In this document: piece by piece, positions 29,066 through 40,675 of the stretch
Numbering within the stretch: position 1 is the stretch's first letter
Layout of the letters: each line of letters begins with the position of its first letter
Assembly: GCA_905221605.1 (NCBI GenBank)
Contig: CAJNDS010002116.1
Span: forward strand, 491,741 to 547,740
Direction: 5' to 3'
From: Symbiodinium natans
Lineage: Eukaryota; Sar; Dinophyceae; Suessiales; Symbiodiniaceae
Length of the DNA stretch: 56,000 nt
The notes under the pieces: model-generated
Database searches by the model: none
Told to the model about the DNA's origin: nothing
The model's input: the letters and a program-made list of their open reading frames with translations, nothing else
Translations under genes and position numbers: made by a program

Positions 29066-30013
29066 ATGGCTCCCATGAAGGCAATGAAGGCAATGAAGGC
29101 ACCAAGAAGACTTTCCATAGGGTTGGCTCAGGATCTGTTAGGGGTTTTCATTGTGGAGAGGGCTGCGTTTTGCTGTAGAAGGCACAACTGGGTTTCGCTT
29201 GTTCCACGCTTGTTGCCGGCTGGAATGCAGGCCATGAAGGCCATGAAAGCCATGAAAGCCATGAAGGCCATGAAGGCAAGCGGGGGCCCGGGCATGAGAT
29301 TGGACGCCTCGGCTGACGAACTCCCTCGTTCTCTGAAACCTCAAGGGTCAAAGAGGGTTTTGCTGTAGCCCTAAACCCTACATCCTTAAGCCCGAAACCC
29401 CCAGTACGTCATACCGTCAGGCGATGAAGAGCATGAAGTCCATGAAGAAGGCAGACGACGAGGAGGCTCCTGCCATGAAGAGCATGAAGTCGATGAAGGC
29501 CTGGGTTTATGGCAGCTTGCGAGTTCGAGTTCTTAGTAGGGGACTTGGGGACATGGGCAACGTACATCAATCCCCTGCAAAAGGGACGATGCAGCTGGCA
29601 TAGTGCTTTCATCTCCCATTTAAGAGCCTGTAAGGGGTGGTAGAGTTGCCTTGTTGCTGGGATGTAGGGTGTGCGTTTTAAATATTTTTGAAGAGGGGTT
29701 TAGGGTTTCGGGTGTCGGCCCGTGGTGCACGAGGCTATGAAAGCAATGAAGGCGATGAAGGCCATGAAGGCTTGCTTGCTGCTTTGTGCAACGCTGCTAC
29801 CCATTCGTGAGGGAGGAGGTGTAAAGGCCTTTGAAGGATTCGAGCCTTTGTGCCCGTGGTTGGTGGTGATGCCAGGCCATGAAGGCGATGAAGGCTCGCG
29901 CCTATGCTTTTTCCAGAGTCTGCGCTGCTTGCTTGAGCCTTGCTTGAGCACTGGTTGACGCAGCGGTCTCGTGAGAGTTTCAGGCGATGAAAGCGATGAA
30001 GGCAATGAAGTGA
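29066..30013 (+). CDS. Met-Lys-Ala repeat protein, copy 2
   Basis: Exons 29066-29098, 29231-29275, 29421-29498, 29734-29769, 29876-29893 and 29984-30013 give the same 79-residue product as copy 1. Differences from copy 1 inside exons are silent (AAG/AAA at Lys), while the introns carry several substitutions and indels. Here an unspliced frame runs on from exon 1 to 29368 and would encode 100 residues. That frame is closed in copies 1 and 5, which favours splicing. Confidence 0.72.
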
Positions 30014-30543
30014 GCTGTTTTGTCCCGCGGGATTCCGATGGCTGCTGCGCAGGGCATCATTCGAGGTCCATAGGGCCTGTGTCAGCACTGCTGCAATCGA
30101 CAGCCGAAGTTTGTGCAGAGAAGATTTGCTCAGGTCTGGGCAGCCCCAAGCCCAAACCCTCAACCCTAAGCCCATCTAAGCCCTAAATGGTGAATAGGGT
30201 TGCTAGAGCTTGCAGTTTAAGTTTAGGGGTTGACGAGGGTTTAGGGTTTTGGGTTGCAGAGTTTGTTTTGGGCTGTTTTTGTTTAGAGGCTAGAAGGGTT
30301 CAGGGTGTTGGAGTTCAGGGTTCGGAAGGGCTTTGGGTTTTAGAGCTTTGGATTTGCTCGAAACAGGGCTGAGGTTTCAGTTCGAAGTGTCAGGGTTGAA
30401 TGAGGGTTGAGGGTTCAGGGTAGTGGAAGTTTTGCCCCACCCCCCCCCCCCCCAAACCCTTTCGCGCTCGCTCCCGGCCGCAGCTGCTTCCAGCCTGTTC
30501 GCTCCCCTTCTCGCGTCTGCTTTTGCACCTCTGACAAAGAGCC

Positions 30544-31492
30544 ATGGCTCCCATGAAGGCAATGAAGGCAATGAAGGCACCAAGAAGACTTTCCATAGGG
30601 TTGGCTCAGGATCTGTTAGGGGTTTTCATTGTGGAGAGGGCTGCGTTTTGCTGTAGAAGGCACAACTGGGTTTCGCTTGTTCCACGCTTGTTGCCGGCTG
30701 GAATGCAGGCCATGAAGGCCATGAAAGCCATGAAAGCCATGAAGGCCATGAAGGCAAGCGGGGGCCCGGGCATGAGATTTGGACGCCTCGGCTGACGAAC
30801 TCCCTCGTTCTCTGAAACCTCAAGGGTCAAAGAGGGTTTTGCTGTAGCCCTAAACCCTACATCCTTAAGCCCGAAACCCCCAGTACGTCATACCGTCAGG
30901 CGATGAAGAGCATGAAGTCCATGAAGAAGGCAGACGACGAGGAGGCTCCTGCCATGAAGAGCATGAAGTCGATGAAGGCCTGGGTTTATGGCAGCTTGCG
31001 AGTTCGAGTTCTTAGTAGGGGACTTGGGGACATGGGCAACGTACATCAATCCCCTGCAAAAGGGACGATGCAGCTGGCATAGTGCTTTCATCTCCCATTT
31101 AAGAGCCTGTAAGGGGTGGTAGAGTTGCCTTGTTGCTGGGATGTAGGGTGTGCGTTTTAAATATTTTTGAAGAGGGGTTTAGGGTTTCGGGTGTCGGCCC
31201 GTGGTGCACGAGGCTATGAAAGCAATGAAGGCGATGAAGGCCATGAAGGCTTGCTTGCTGCTTTGTGCAACGCTGCTACCCATTCGTGAGGGAGGAGGTG
31301 TAAAGGCCTTTGAAGGATTCGAGCCTTTGTGCCCGTGGTTGGTGGTGATGCCAGGCCATGAAGGCGATGAAGGCTCGCGCCTATGCTTTTTCCAGAGTCT
31401 GCGCTGCTTGCTTGAGCCTTGCTTGAGCACTGGTTGACGCAGCGGTCTCGTGAGAGTTTCAGGCGATGAAAGCGATGAAGGCAATGAAGTGA
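30544..31492 (+). CDS. Met-Lys-Ala repeat protein, copy 3
   Basis: Same six-exon structure and same predicted product. It differs from copy 2 by one extra T in intron 2 (GAGATTTGG), shared with copy 5, and by a longer poly-C run upstream of the start. The extra T shifts the read-through frame but does not touch an exon. Confidence 0.72.
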
Positions 31493-32013
31493 GCTGTTTT
31501 GTCCCGCGGGATTCCGATGGCTGCTGCGCAGGGCATCATTCGAGGTCCATAGGGCCTGTGTCAGCACTGCTGCAATCGACAGCCGAAGTTTGTGCAGAGA
31601 AGATTTGCTCAGGTCTGGGCAGCCCCAAGCCCAAACCCTCAACCCTAAGCCCATCTAAGCCCTAAATGGTGAATAGGGTTGCTAGAGCTTGCAGTTTAAG
31701 TTTAGGGGTTGACGAGGGTTTAGGGTTTTGGGTTGCAGAGTTTGTTTTGGGCTGTTTTTGTTTAGAGGCTAGAAGGGTTCAGGGTGTTGGAGTTCAGGGT
31801 TCGGAAGGGCTTTGGGTTTTAGAGCTTTGGATTTGGTCGAAAAGGGCTGAGGTTTCAGTTCGAAGTGTCAGGGTTGAATGAGGGTTGAGGGTTCAGGGTA
31901 GTGGAAGTTTTGCCCCCCCCCCAAGACCCTTTCGCGCTCGCTCCCGGCCGCAGCTGCTTCCAGCCTGTTCGCTCCCCTTCTCCCCTCTGCTTTTGCACCT
32001 CTGACAAAGAGCC

Positions 32014-32961
32014 ATGGCTCCCATGAAGGCAATGAAGGCAATGAAGGCACCAAGAAGACTTTCCATAGGGTTGGCTCAGGATCTGTTAGGGGTTTTCATT
32101 GTGGAGAGGGCTGCGTTTTGCTGTAGAAGGCACAACTGGGTTTCGCTTGTTCCACGCTTGTTGCCGGCTGGAATGCAGGCCATGAAGGCCATGAAAGCCA
32201 TGAAAGCCATGAAGGCCATGAAGGCAAGCGGGGGCCCGGGCATGAGATTGGACGCCTCGGCTGACGAACTCCCTCGTTCTCTGAAACCTCAAGGGTCAAA
32301 GAGGGTTTTGCTGTAGCCCTAAACCCTACATCCTTAAGCCCGAAACCCCCAGTACGTCATACCGTCAGGCGATGAAGAGCATGAAGTCCATGAAGAAGGC
32401 AGACGACGAGGAGGCTCCTGCCATGAAGAGCATGAAGTCGATGAAGGCCTGGGTTTATGGCAGCTTGCGAGTTCGAGTTCTTAGTAGGGGACTTGGGGAC
32501 ATGGGCAACGTACATCAATCCCCTGCAAAAGGGACGATGCAGCTGGCATAGTGCTTTCATCTCCCATTTAAGAGCCTGTAAGGGGTGGTAGAGTTGCCTT
32601 GTTGCTGGGATGTAGGGTGTGCGTTTTAAATATTTTTGAAGAGGGGTTTAGGGTTTCGGGTGTCGGCCCGTGGTGCACGAGGCTATGAAAGCAATGAAGG
32701 CGATGAAGGCCATGAAGGCTTGCTTGCTGCTTTGTGCAACGCTGCTACCCATTCGTGAGGGAGGAGGTGTAAAGGCCTTTGAAGGATTCGAGCCTTTGTG
32801 CCCGTGGTTGGTGGTGATGCCAGGCCATGAAGGCGATGAAGGCTCGCGCCTATGCTTTTTCCAGAGTCTGCGCTGCTTGCTTGAGCCTTGCTTGAGCACT
32901 GGTTGACGCAGCGGTCTCGTGAGAGTTTCAGGCGATGAAAGCGATGAAGGCAATGAAGTGA
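32014..32961 (+). CDS. Met-Lys-Ala repeat protein, copy 4
   Basis: Near-identical to copy 2, including the short poly-C upstream and the single-base state in intron 2. It lies 2948 bp from copy 2. Upstream, TCTCCCCTCTGC replaces TCTCGCGTCTGC. Same predicted 79-residue product. Confidence 0.72.
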
Positions 32962-33491
32962 GCTGTTTTGTCCCGCGGGATTCCGATGGCTGCTGCGCAG
33001 GGCATCATTCGAGGTCCATAGGGCCTGTGTCAGCACTGCTGCAATCGACAGCCGAAGTTTGTGCAGAGAAGATTTGCTCAGGTCTGGGCAGCCCCAAGCC
33101 CAAACCCTCAACCCTAAGCCCATCTAAGCCCTAAATGGTGAATAGGGTTGCTAGAGCTTGCAGTTTAAGTTTAGGGGTTGACGAGGGTTTAGGGTTTTGG
33201 GTTGCAGAGTTTGTTTTGGGCTGTTTTTGTTTAGAGGCTAGAAGGGTTCAGGGTGTTGGAGTTCAGGGTTCGGAAGGGCTTTGGGTTTTAGAGCTTTGGA
33301 TTTGCTCGAAACAGGGCTGAGGTTTCAGTTCGAAGTGTCAGGGTTGAATGAGGGTTGAGGGTTCAGGGTAGTGGAAGTTTTGCCCCACCCCCCCCCCCCC
33401 CAAACCCTTTCGCGCTCGCTCCCGGCCGCAGCTGCTTCCAGCCTGTTCGCTCCCCTTCTCGCGTCTGCTTTTGCACCTCTGACAAAGAGCC

Positions 33492-34451
33492 ATGGCTCCC
33501 ATGAAGGCAATGAAGGCAATGAAGGCACCAAGAAGACTTTCCATAGGGTTGGCTCAGGATCTGTTAGGGGTTTTCATTGTGTAGACGGCTGCGTTTTGCT
33601 GTAGAAGGCACAACTGGGTTTCGCTTGTTCCACGCTTGTTGCCGGCTGGAATGCAGGCCATGAAGGCCATGAAAGCCATGAAAGCCATGAAGGCCATGAA
33701 GGCAAGCGGGGGCCCGGGCATGAGATTTGGACGCCTCGGCTGACGAACTCCCTCGTTCTCTGAAACCTCAAGGGTCAAAGAGGGTTTTGCTGTAGCCCTA
33801 AACCCTACATCCTTAAGCCCGAAACCCCCAGTACGTCATACCGTCAGGCGATGAAGAGCATGAAGTCCATGAAGAAGGCAGACGACGAGGAGGCTCCTGC
33901 CATGAAGAGCATGAAGTCGATGAAGGCCTGGGTTTATGGCAGCTTGCGAGTTCGAGTTCTTAGTAGGGGACTTGGGGACATGGGCAGCGTACATGAATCC
34001 CTTCGATAAACATCTCCAAAAGGGGCTAGGCAGCTGGCATAGTGCTTTCATCTCCCATTTAAGAGCCTGTAAGGGGTTGGTAGAGTTGCCCTGTTGCTAG
34101 GATTCAGGGTGTGCGGTTTAAATATTTTTGAAGAAGGGTTTAGGGTTTCGCGTGTCGGCCCGTGGTGCGCGAGGCTATGAAAGCCATGAAAGCGATGAAG
34201 GCCATGAAGGCTTGCCTGCTGCTTTGTGCAACGCTGCTACCCATTCGTGAGGGAGGAGGTGTAAAGGCATTTGAGGGATTCGAGCCTTTGTGCCCGTGGT
34301 TGGTGGTGATGCCAGGCCATGAAGGCGATGAAGGCTCGCGCCTATGCTTTTCCAGAGTCTGCGCTGCTTGCTTGAGCCTTGCTTGAGCATGGTTGACGCA
34401 GCGGTCTCGTGAGAGTTTCAGGCGATGAAAGCGATGAAGGCAATGAAGTGA
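33492..34451 (+). CDS. Met-Lys-Ala repeat protein, copy 5
   Basis: The 5' half matches copy 3 (2948 bp away), apart from a TAG shortly after exon 1. The 3' half shows differences of its own and shares some states with copy 1. Intron 3 is longer by about 10 bp. All six exons keep the same predicted amino-acid sequence. The unit is cut short 3' of the stop. Confidence 0.7.
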
Positions 34452-34560
34452 GCTGTTTTGTCCTGCGGGATTTCGATGGCTGCTGCGCAGGGCATCATTC
34501 GAGGTCCATAGGGCCTGTGTCAGCACTGCTGCAATCGACAGCCGAAGTTTGTGCAGAGAA

Positions 34561-37500
34561 AGAGCGTCTGACATTGGGGCTTCGGCATTTTTCAGATGTG
34601 ACTTGCTTCTTTCTGCGTCTGGACATGTGTCGTGAGGAAGCGTTTCTCAGAACGGGGTTCGGAACTCGAAGCCGAAACCCTAAAACTTAAGCCTGAACCC
34701 CCAAATTACGGTTTCCACTTTGACAACTTTCTGTTCAACCTGAACCTTGAGGGTTCCGAAACCAAGCCCTAGCTAACCTTAAGCCCTCTCATTGAACCTT
34801 GCACTAGATCCGCCGAGGTCTGGCAGACAACCTGGAGCGACAGAAGTGCCTTGAGTTAGTTGAGGGACCCCTTCGCGATCCCTTCCGTAACACTTCCCCA
34901 AGCAGTCACCCGAGCCTGGAGCAACCCTAAACTCAAACCCGAAACCCTAAACCCTAAACCCTAGACCCTAGACCCTAAACCCTAAACCCCCTAAACCCTA
35001 AATCTTTAGCACTGCCTGCCCTCTTTGGGGGTCATGGTTTGCTTCCGGGAGGCTTAGATTTAGAGTTAAGGGCTTTACGGCTTCAGGGCTGTAGAGTTTT
35101 GGGGTTTAGGGCTTAGAGCCTAGAGTTTTAGGAATTTGGGGTTTTAGGATTTTAGGGATTCAGGATTAAACAGGGTTCGGAGTTTGGGGCCCTGGGCTTT
35201 TGGGTTGGACTCCGGCTTGGCGTCTAGGGTGTTTTGGGGGTTTAGGGGTTTGGGCTGTTTAGGGTTTAGGGTTTGTTTAGGGTTTAGGGTTTAGGGTTTA
35301 GGGTTTAGGGCTTAGGGTTTAGGGGTTTGGGCTGTGGAGGGTTGAGAGAGCAGTTTCAGGCTTATTAGGGCCGAGGGTTTTGGGAGGGTTTAGGGTAGAG
35401 ATGGTTACAACTACGAGTATCCCCAAGGACACCCTATATATACACCCACGAATATTTTTGAGTACAAATAGAGTCACTTGAAAATAACAGAGAGGCTTAG
35501 GTTACAGGGCTTTTTAGGGTTTTTATTGGGGTTTTAGGGTTTTGGGCTGTAGGTGAAAACTCTAAAGCCCTAGAGCCCACGAAGCCGTAAAGACCCTAAA
35601 GCCCAAAAGCCCACACCTCCTAAACCCTAAACCCTAAACCCTAAACCCTAAACCCTAAACCCTAAACCCTAAACCCTAAACCCTAAACCCTAAACCCTAA
35701 ACCCTAAATCCTAAATCCTAAACCCTAAACCCTGAACCCTGAACCCTGAACCCTGAACCCTGAACCCTGAACCCTAAACCCTAAACCCTGAACCCCATTC
35801 TCCCAAAACCCCAAACCCTAATCCCGGAGAGCGCGGAAGCGCCGGAAGCAACCTTCTTTGGCTGCTGAGAAGTGCATGTGAATGCGGGGCACGCGGCTAG
35901 CACGCGGGTTAAGGGTTTGGGGTTTGGTTTAGGGTTTAGAGTTTAGGGTTTAGGGTTACTCAGCAACAACAACCCCCCCCCCCCCCTCCCGTCCGAAACC
36001 ATCCGAAACCACAAGCCCCAACACCCAAAGACCCCCAAACCCCAAAACCCCAACCGCCCCCATCCGAACCTAAACCCCCGAACTGAGGCGCTGGAGCGAG
36101 GCCAGTCAGGCGTGGACACAGGCGCAGACACCACCACCTGAACGGCGTGAGATGTTTCGGTTTGGGGTTTAGGGTTTGGGGGTTTTGGGAGAATTTGGGG
36201 AGGTTTAGGGAGGGGTGGGGACAAGTCCAATGGTGTATCTACAAGCGTGGGAGATGCATACAGGAAGCCTTGTACCCCTAAAGGTTCCCCTTAAAATACT
36301 CCCAATATGGCCCTTAGACTCTCTTTTGGATCCTTAAAAAGGAACCCCCAAAACCCAAGGGTACAACCTTAAGGGTCCAAGGTAGTTCCTGATGAAGAGT
36401 GACAGACGTCTACAGCTCCAACAAGGGTTCAGGGTTCAGGTGTGGCCAAAGATGCGGCTGTCCGCATCTGACTCACAAGAAGCTACGGCTCTCCTACCTG
36501 GGGGTTTACGATCATAGGGGATCCCCAAGCTAGACCCCCAAATGGTAGGATTCCCTTTTCATGAGGACCCCAATAGGGTACCCCCCCAATTTCGGAAACC
36601 CCCACTTCGAAACCCCACTCGGAGCCCTGAATCTGAATCCCCCGAAAGCCAGAACTCACATCGCTGCCCCGGTCGGCTTCTCCCTTAAGCCTTCACCCTG
36701 GAGACGACCCGATCCCACATCACCTCCGTAGACTAAACCCTAAACCCTAAACCTTAAGCCCTAAACCCTAAACCCTAAACCCTAAACCCTCAACCCTCAA
36801 CCCTCAACCCTCAACCGTCAACCCTCAACCCTCAACCCTAAACCCTGAACCCTAAACCCTAAACCCCTGAGCGGTTTTTGGGTGGGTCTGTTGCCCGCGG
36901 GAAGGTCTTGGAGCTAGCGACGCCGATGCCACGGCCCTGGAGCAAACCCGATGGTGCCGATCGGCAGGGATTCGAAAACGGATAGCTGATCAGAGCGTTT
37001 GAGTTTAGGGTTTAGGGTTTTGAGTTTAGGGTTTAGGGGTTAGGGGTTTAGGGGTTTAGGGGTTTAGGGGTTTAGGGGTTTAGGGGTTTAGGGGTTTAGG
37101 GGTTTAGGGGTTTAGGGGTTTAGGGTTTAGGGGTTTCGGGGTTTGGGGGGTTTGGGGTTTGGGGATCTGCCGGTTGAGGGGTTGAGTGCTTTCGGGGTTT
37201 AGGGTTGAGGAGACGATTAGGCATTGGAGGCTGGTGGCCTGAGGGCTTGGTCATAAGGGCTTTGGGGGGGCTTCAGATGTTGAGGTCTCAAAATGCCTGT
37301 CGCAGGGGTTGCACCGTCGAGTCGCCAGCTCCCCTATAAACTCCTCATCCCTTGGACCCCTAAACCCTAAACCCCCGAACCCTAAACCCCCTAAACCCTA
37401 AACCCTCCCTAAGCCCTAAACCTCCTACCCCCTAAACCCCCTAAGCCTCCCTACACCCCTAAACCCTAAACCTCCCTAAGCCCTCAGCCTCTGTGGATGC

Positions 37501-39298
37501 AAGGTTCGGCGCCGGTCTGGGGCTCAGATGCCGAACACCCCAAGAAGCCCCTAAACTCCGTCGACCCCGCAGGCCCTAAACGCTGGAATCCTCGACCCTA
37601 AACCCTAAACCCTAAACCCTAAACCCTAAACCCTAAACCCTAAACCCTAAACCCTAAACCCTAAACCCTCACTCCTAAACCTTCAACCCTAAACCCAATC
37701 CTATAGCCTAAACCCTAACCCTAAACCCTAAACCGGAGATGCCCAAGTGACATTCTCGCCTTCAACCCCGGAGCCTTGGTGCAAGCCCCGAGGCCCTCAA
37801 TCCCAAATCCTCACCCCGAAGCCGGCAGCCCTAGGGTTTAGGGTTTAGGGTTTAGGGTTTAGGGTTTAGGGTTTAGGGTTTAAACCCCAAACCCCCCAAA
37901 GCCCGGACGTGAGGCCACGAGAGAACAGTCGAACACCAGCTTCGACTCAAGCGGGTGCGAAGCTCAGAGCCCAACACCCCAAGAGCCCCCAAAGTTCTGA
38001 ACGTTCGTCTCATGTACCCTTTCGCCTCTGATGCCTGGCTGCTGCCATGCCCTCACAAGCCTCAAGCCCGAAACCCCAAAACCTCTAAGCCTCTAAGCTT
38101 GGGATCTTTGAACTTAGGATGGAGGGGATTGAGGTCAGGGCTTTGGACCCCAAAGCTTTATGACAAACCCTAAAACTGCTTTGGGGCGTCGGGGCTTGAG
38201 AGGTTCTTCGGCCCCAGGCCTGGACTGAAGGGCTGAGCTACGGTTTTGGTTTGCCCAGATTTCGCCCTGCAGGCCCATCAAGAGCCCTAAACCCCTAAGC
38301 CCACTCAACCCTGAAAATGCTGTAAGTTGAGCGGTCTCCCCGAAACCCTAAACCCTAAACCCTAAACCCTAAACCCTAAACCCTAAACCCTAAACCCTAA
38401 ACCCTAAACCCTAAACCCTAAACCCTAAACCCTAACCCTAAACCCTCTAAATCCCCTCGGGCCCTGGAATTCCGGTGCGGCTCTCCGGCTGAGGCCCAGC
38501 GGCTCGCGCGGTGGCAGCGGGCACGCTGGGGGAGAAGGGAGGGGGGGGGTGGTGGAACTATAATAATATAGGTAGTAGTATCAACAGTAAAAGTAAAAGT
38601 AATTCTATGAATAGTAGTAGTACTAATAGTTTTGGTAAGAGTAATAATAGCAAGAATAATCAAAACAGTAATAAGAATCATCATAATGACAATTTAAACA
38701 TAGGGTCAAGGTTTTTGGGGCATTTATAGGGGTTTTATAGGGGAATGAGATTCAGGGTCCCTTCTAAGGGGTCCCTCCTCATACCCCTTTAGTCAAGGTC
38801 TTATTGGGGTGCAGGTTTTATAGGTTCAGGGGGTAGGTTTCCCGGCTTAAGTTTTGGGCTTTAGGACACAAGGGTTTTGAGTTCATTTCTTATAGTTGTG
38901 TTTTTGAGCGGGGGGGGTTCCGACGGTTCTCGGGCTTTGGGGATAAGGTGTCCCCGATTAGGGCATTTACGGGTTTTAGGGTTTGGGGTTTAGGGTTTAG
39001 GGGTTTGGGTGTTTGGGTCGCCAACTCCTCGTCGGCAGGTGCATGAGCAGCCGTCAGCGAAGAGTTTTGCTGTAGGTTTCAGTTTCTAATCGTGGACGAA
39101 GCCCCCCGAAGCCTCAAACTCTAAATCCTCGGGCTAGAACTTTTCGGAAGTTGTAAGCCCTGAGCCTTATAAACCCTAAGCCCGAAACCCTAAACCCTAA
39201 ACCCTAAACCCTAAACCCTAAACCCTAAACCCCAAACCCCAAACCCCAAACCCCAAACCCTAAACCTGAAACTCCCCCACCTTTCCTCCCACGCCCAG
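34561..39298. other. Repeat-rich interval with orphan exon candidates
   Basis: Mostly telomere-like arrays (35260-35330, 35625-35790, 36730-36866, 37005-37130 octamer type, 37600-37670, 37830-37880, 38345-38440) and degenerate derivatives. Two open stretches obey the AG|GN rule and could be exons: 34818-34846 (LADNLERQK) and 36905-36967 (VLELATPMPRPW, 21 codons). I cannot assign them to a family. An AT-rich degenerate microsatellite lies at 38555-38700. Confidence 0.45.
38737..38789. mobile_element. Small foldback element
   Basis: AGGGGAATGAG...GGGTCCCTT and AAGGGGTCCCTCCTCATACCCCT are imperfect inverted arms with almost no loop. It is probably a short MITE or a hairpin-forming relic. Confidence 0.4.
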
Positions 39299-39376
39299 AA
39301 CATGCGCGTGGGCATCTGGGCGGCGACGCTCATCGTGCCCGTGGGCTTCGGCTGGACCTGGTACCGGTCTGCGGAG
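39299..39376 (+). CDS. Orphan exon encoding a transmembrane segment
   Basis: Twenty-six codons open after CGCCCAG and end in GAG: NMRVGIWAATLIVPVGFG, then WTWYRSAE. The order (basic residue, small-rich helix with PVGFGW, then Trp/Tyr-rich turn) recalls the seventh helix of fungal-type major-facilitator drug transporters. Only one helix is visible, so this is a suggestion. Telomere-like arrays lie about 30-100 bp upstream. The open stretch at 40602-40675 could be a later exon of the same gene. Confidence 0.4.
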
Positions 39377-39382
39377 TGCGGG

Positions 39383-39530
39383 CCCTAAAGGAAAGGGGGG
39401 GCCCCTTAAGGGGCCTCTAAAAGCCCTAGGAGGCCCAAGAGGCCCTAAGAGCCCTTAAGGGCCCTTAAGGGCCCTTAAGGGCCCCTAAGGGCCCTTAAGG
39501 GCCCTAAGGGCCCACAAGGGCCCTAAGGGC
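39383..39530. repeat. GGGCCCTTAA palindromic tandem repeat
   Basis: About a dozen units of GGGCCCTTAA or GGGCCCTAA in a row. Two neighbouring units form a perfect palindrome (GGGCCCTTAAGGGCCC). It begins right after the orphan membrane exon and is unlike the telomere-type arrays. Confidence 0.85.
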
Positions 39531-39794
39531 GCCAAAAGGTCCTGAACCCTTGAGGGGCTTCGACGGAGTGTGGGGATTCAGGCTTCGAAACAAAGGTTGA
39601 GAGTTTAGGGTTTAGGGTTTGGGGTTTACTTCAGGGTTCGCAGTTGGAAGGTATGAAGATCTTTAAGTTTGATTAGCGTTTGAAAGTGGTAAAATTCCCC
39701 TTCATGCACAGGGGCTGCCGCGAGTTAGCGAGTGGAAGGCTTTTTCACGTCAGGCTCAGCTCCTTTCAAAGGTGGCGTTGTAGAAAGAAGAGGT

Positions 39795-40115
39795 AACCCT
39801 AAACCCTAAACCCTAAACCCTAAACCCTAAACCCCAAACCCTCAAGCCCCCTGTAACTTGAAATTATTAAGAAAAATCCAAAAACGAAACTCCTCGAAAC
39901 TTCCCCGGACCTGAACCCTTAATAATTTCAATAAACCCTAAACCCTAAACCCTAAACCCTCAACCCTAAACCCTAAACCCTAAACCCTAAACCCTAAACC
40001 CTAAACCCTAAACCCTAAACCCTAAACCCTAAACCCTAAACCTAAAACCCGAAACCTAAAACCCTAAGCCCTAAACCCTAAACCCTAAACCCTAAACCCT
40101 AAACCCTAAACCCCA
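39795..40115. repeat. CCCTAAA arrays
   Basis: Two or three C-rich arrays (39795-39845, 39935-40110) separated by a short unique segment with a TTATTAAG/TTAATAAT motif. Some units read CCTAAAA or CCCGAAA. Confidence 0.9.
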
Positions 40116-40601
40116 AAACCGTTAAAACCCCCAAGAGCCCCCCTCGTATCAGACGTCGCGCAGCTCCGAGGCAGACAGCATTCGGCCAAGCCTGGGGTCC
40201 GGGCCCTTGGATGGGAAGGGCTTTCGGGGTTTAGGGGTTTAGGGGTTTAGGGTTTAGGGTTTAGGGGTTAGGGTTTAGGGGTTTAGGGTTTAGGGTTTAG
40301 GGGTTTCGGATTTAGGGTTTAGGGGGGTTTCGGGGTTTGGGATGTGGGGCTTGGCGTTTAGGGTTTCGGGTTTAGCGTTGGGTTGTTGCGCATCCACAAG
40401 GCCCTGAAACTCGTTTTACCCGAAAGCCACATCTTTGGGGTGTGGGGTTTAGGGTTTAGGGTCTAAGATTTAGGGTCTAAGATGATTGTAGTACAAGGGT
40501 TTCTGGATGAGGTTGCCGCAAGTGAGTAGTGCTTCATTCCATTGTTTAGGGTTTAGGATTTGGGTTTTTTTGGGTTTCAGGCCCCCCCCCCCCCACCGGA
40601 G

Positions 40602-40675
40602 GCATGGTCCTCGCCAGCTTCGGCTTCGGCGGAGGTCTGAATGCCACGGCTGCGGCGCATCCCCTGACAGCGGAG
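40602..40675 (+). other. Possible exon, Gly/Ala-rich
   Basis: Opens after CACCGGAG with GCATGGTCCTCGCC and reads MVLASFGFGGGLNATAAAHP. It may end at 40634 (GGAG before GTCTGA) or at 40675. The composition suits a membrane helix. Its phase does not join directly to the exon at 39299-39376, so a missing exon or a different gene is implied. Confidence 0.3.

Larger units (their letters stand above)
27260..34560 (+). repeat. Tandem array of five Met-Lys-Ala gene units
   Basis: Five near-identical units, with start codons at 27599, 29066, 30544, 32014 and 33492 (steps of 1467, 1478, 1470 and 1478 bp). Each unit holds about 950 bp of gene plus about 520 bp of spacer with degenerate TTTAGGG motifs. 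Copies 2 and 4 share one poly-C form upstream of the start, copies 3 and 5 another, and both pairs are exactly 2948 bp apart. The outer copies 1 and 5 share features absent from 2-4 (a GTGCGCGAG acceptor region before exon 4 rather than GTGCACGAG). The array ends where copy 5 loses homology after GTGCAGAGAA near 34560. Confidence 0.93.

Noticed and set aside
29066-29368. Unspliced 100-residue protein of copy 2
   Set aside because: The same frame is closed by TAG in copies 1 and 5 and shifted in copy 3, whereas the spliced product is constant in all five.
27260-34560. CRISPR-like or satellite array
   Set aside because: The units are 1.47 kb with conserved start, exons and stop, and the ATGAAGGC repeats are coding triplets.
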